A DNA stretch of 64,000 bases from Frateuria terrea (lineage in GTDB: Bacteria > Pseudomonadota > Gammaproteobacteria > Xanthomonadales > Rhodanobacteraceae). Below, piece by piece: positions 61,819-64,000 of the stretch; the stretch's first letter is position 1, and each line of letters opens with the position of its first letter. A program made the position numbers and the translations under genes. Where the stretch lies: the NCBI RefSeq assembly GCF_900115705.1, contig NZ_FOXL01000005.1, positions 414,454-478,453 on the forward strand, written 5' to 3'. Below the pieces are notes generated by a model that saw only the letters and a program-made list of their open reading frames with translations, had not been told where the DNA came from and searched no databases.

Positions 61819-64000
61819 GGATCGCCTCCATCGCCATCGCACGCTGCTCGAGCACCTCGGCGATCTGTGCCAGGAGCTCCACTTCCTGGTACGGCTTGCC
61901 GAGGTAGCGGTCGACGCCGATGTCGAAGGCACGCTGGCGATGTTTGTCGCCGGTGCGCGAGGTGATCATGATGATCGGCACGTCGCGCAGGCGCGGATCC
62001 CCCTTCATGTGGGTGGCCAGCTCGTAGCCGTCCATGCGCGGCATCTCGATGTCCAGCAGCATCAGGTCGGGCACGCGGTCGTGGAGCTTCTCGATCGCGT
62101 CGACACCGTCCTTCGCGGTGGCCACTTCGTAGTCGTGGCGTTCCAGCACGCGACCGGTGACCTTGCGCATGGTGATCGAGTCGTCGACCACCATGACCAG
62201 CGGCTTGGTGCGCTGCTCCTCGATCAACGGCGAGGCGACCGCGCTGAGGCCGTCGGCCAGGCGCTGCTCGCGGCGGGCGATGCCGTGGCGGACCAGCGGC
62301 GGCAAGTCGAGAATGATCAGCACCGAACCGTCGCCCATGATGGTGGCGCCGAGCACGCCGGGCACCGAGCTCACCTGTGGCCCGACCGACTTGACCACGA
62401 TCTCGCGCGAGCCGATCACCGCGTCGATGCGGATCGCCGCGCGCAGGTCGCCGGCGCGGGTGAGCAGCAGCGGCAGCTGTTCCTCCTCGATCACCGGGTT
62501 GGGCTGCAGGCCGAGCAGGTCGGCCAGGTCGTGGATGCCGTACGCCTCGCCGTTGTAGTCGAAGGTCGGGCGCTCCTCGCCCAGGCGTGCGGCGAGGTCG
62601 TCCGGGCTGATCCGGGCCACGCCCTGCACCGAGGTCATCGGGATGGCGAAGGTCGCCTCGCCGATGCGCACCACGATGGCCTGGGTCACCGCGAGGGTGA
62701 ACGGCAGACGCAGGATGAAGGTGGTGCCCTGGCCCGGCAGCGACTCGATCGCCAGCGAGCCACCCAGCTGTTTGATCTCGTTGGACACCACGTCCATGCC
62801 CACGCCGCGACCGGCGAGCTGGGTGACGTGGCTGGCGGTGGAGAAGCCGGTCTGGGTGATCAGGCTGAGCAACTGGTCGTCGCTGGGACGCGAGTCAGCG
62901 CGCAGCAAGCCACGCTCGATGGCGCGCTTGCGGATCGCCTCGCGATCCAGGCCACCGCCGTCGTCGCTGACCCGCACTACCACTTCGGTGGCTTCCCGGG
63001 CGACGCGGATACGAACCGCGCCTTCGGTCGGCTTGCCCGCCTTGCGGCGGTCGGCCGGCGACTCGATGCCGTGCGCGATGGCATTGCGCAGCATGTGCTC
63101 GAACGGCGCCTTGATGCGGTCGAGCAGGTTGCGGTCCATTTCGCCGTGGGCGCCCTCGACGTATAGCTGGGCGCTCTTGCCCTCCTCCTGCGCGGCCTGC
63201 CGCAACGTGCGGCGCAGGTTCGGCACCATCGTGTCGAACGGCAGCATGCGCGTGCGCAGCAAGCCATCCTGCAACTCGGCGCTGACGCGCGACTGCTGGA
63301 TCAGCAGGGTCTCGGACTGGCGGGTCAACTCGTCCAGCATGTTCTGGATGGAGACAAGGTCGGACACCGACTCGGCCAGCGCACGCGAGTACTGCTGCAG
63401 CTGCGAGAAGCGGTCGAGCTCGAGCGGGTCGAACACCGCCATGCCGGCTTCGCGATGCTCGCGCTGAAAGCGCGCGATGATCTGCGCCTCGGTCTCGATT
63501 TCGAGCATACGCAGCTGGCTGCGCAGGCGCTGCACGGTCTGGTCCAGCTCGACCAGGTTGAAGCGGTAGCCGGCGACCTGCTGCTCCAGGCGCGAGCGGT
63601 AGATCGCAACCTCGCCAGCGTGGTTCACCAGGTTGTCGAGCAATTCTGCACGGACGCGGATCTGTTCCTGAGTGGAACGGATTTCTTCTTCCTCGCGTTC
63701 GGGCAGCAGCTCCGGCAGCAGCTCTGGCAGCGGTGCGGCAGGCAGTCTGGCCGAGGGCATCGCCGAGGACGCCTCGTTGCCTTCGTCGGCGAGGGTTTCC
63801 TGGCCGGCCATCGCCAGCAGGCTGTCGATAAGCGCCTGCGGATATTCGATCGGCTGCCCCTGCGAGACACGCTGCACCAGCGAGTGCAGGGTGTCGAAGC
63901 CTGCCTCGAGCGCGCTGATGAGTTGCGCGGTGTCACGCTCGCCGACCGGCTTTTCCAACAGCGTCTCGATGGCGTGGGTCAGGTCGCCCACGGGTACCAG
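61811..64000 (-). CDS. chpA: Chp/Pil chemotaxis histidine kinase ChpA (PilL), 3' part
   Basis: CheA-like hybrid kinase of the twitching-motility system; only the C-terminal 729 residues are in the window and the frame stays open to the edge. Visible in order: an acidic linker, dimerisation helices (ELLDNLVNHAGEVAIYRSRL), the ATPase domain with N box LRNAIAHGIESP, G boxes DDGGGLD and GRGVGMDVV and GTTFILRLP, a CheW domain (about 450-590) and a C-terminal receiver with VVDDSITMRKV and phospho-Asp in LLDIEMPRMDG. Its C terminus overlaps the chpB start by 8 bases. Upstream Hpt domains would lie beyond the edge. Confidence 0.94.
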   Translation of the reverse strand: MVPVGDLTHAIETLLEKPVGERDTAQLISALEAGFDTLHSLVQRVSQGQPIEYPQALIDSLLAMAGQETLADEGNEASSAMPSARLPAAPLPELLPELLPEREEEEIRSTQEQIRVRAELLDNLVNHAGEVAIYRSRLEQQVAGYRFNLVELDQTVQRLRSQLRMLEIETEAQIIARFQREHREAGMAVFDPLELDRFSQLQQYSRALAESVSDLVSIQNMLDELTRQSETLLIQQSRVSAELQDGLLRTRMLPFDTMVPNLRRTLRQAAQEEGKSAQLYVEGAHGEMDRNLLDRIKAPFEHMLRNAIAHGIESPADRRKAGKPTEGAVRIRVAREATEVVVRVSDDGGGLDREAIRKRAIERGLLRADSRPSDDQLLSLITQTGFSTASHVTQLAGRGVGMDVVSNEIKQLGGSLAIESLPGQGTTFILRLPFTLAVTQAIVVRIGEATFAIPMTSVQGVARISPDDLAARLGEERPTFDYNGEAYGIHDLADLLGLQPNPVIEEEQLPLLLTRAGDLRAAIRIDAVIGSREIVVKSVGPQVSSVPGVLGATIMGDGSVLIILDLPPLVRHGIARREQRLADGLSAVASPLIEEQRTKPLVMVVDDSITMRKVTGRVLERHDYEVATAKDGVDAIEKLHDRVPDLMLLDIEMPRMDGYELATHMKGDPRLRDVPIIMITSRTGDKHRQRAFDIGVDRYLGKPYQEVELLAQIAEVLEQRAMAMEAIHG

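Overview
The window is a high-GC (about two-thirds G+C by eye), densely coded gammaproteobacterial chromosome segment. Gene content and order (nadC, sspB-sspA behind petABC, miaB-ybeZ-ybeY-corC, pilBCD-coaE, chpA-chpB-chpC) and protein style point to the Xanthomonadales, most likely Rhodanobacteraceae (Rhodanobacter/Dyella/Frateuria type). The family-level call is inference. I see no tRNA, rRNA, CRISPR array, insertion sequence, integrase or prophage gene.

1-12 kb is housekeeping. It holds the nadC end, a DUF3301 protein, the minus-strand petA-petB-petC-sspA-sspB run with a clear sigma-70-type promoter and a strong hairpin between petC and sspA, a membrane-anchored HtrA-type protease, an unusual lytic transglycosylase, and miaB-phoH-ybeY-corC followed by a DUF4105 membrane protein. 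12.7-18 kb holds a surface-glycan acyltransferase with an SGNH domain, corA and an S9 peptidase.

18-38 kb is a type IV pilus region and the most interesting part. Two tandem type IVa pilins, each with a candidate sigma-54 promoter, are separated from pilB-pilC-pilD-coaE by about 13.6 kb of glycan genes. These are two tandem TMTC-like (GT-C fold, TPR-tailed) membrane glycosyltransferases, a PglK-like ABC flippase, an unrecognised GT-B-like protein, a large HAD-domain protein, UDP-galactopyranose mutase, two GT4 enzymes and a polyprenyl-phosphate-type GT2. I propose a pilin or surface glycosylation system. Its parts are recognisable but its wiring is inferred.

38-53 kb is mixed: mutT-folA, a periplasmic asparaginase, a BlaI/M56 sensor pair with two visible operators, a fused succinyl-CoA:3-ketoacid CoA-transferase, a two-component system with altered conserved residues, divergent tesA/ybbA-ybbP, a GST, an SLC13-type permease and a GSGD-repeat secreted protein. 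53-59 kb holds the translationally coupled minus-strand run gspN, inositol-phosphatase-like gene, nudE, cysQ, mazG, plus bioA and rsmE. 59.6-64 kb holds chpC, a degenerate chpB and the 3' part of chpA, the Chp/Pil chemosensory system that controls twitching, so the window carries both the pilus motor and its signalling module.
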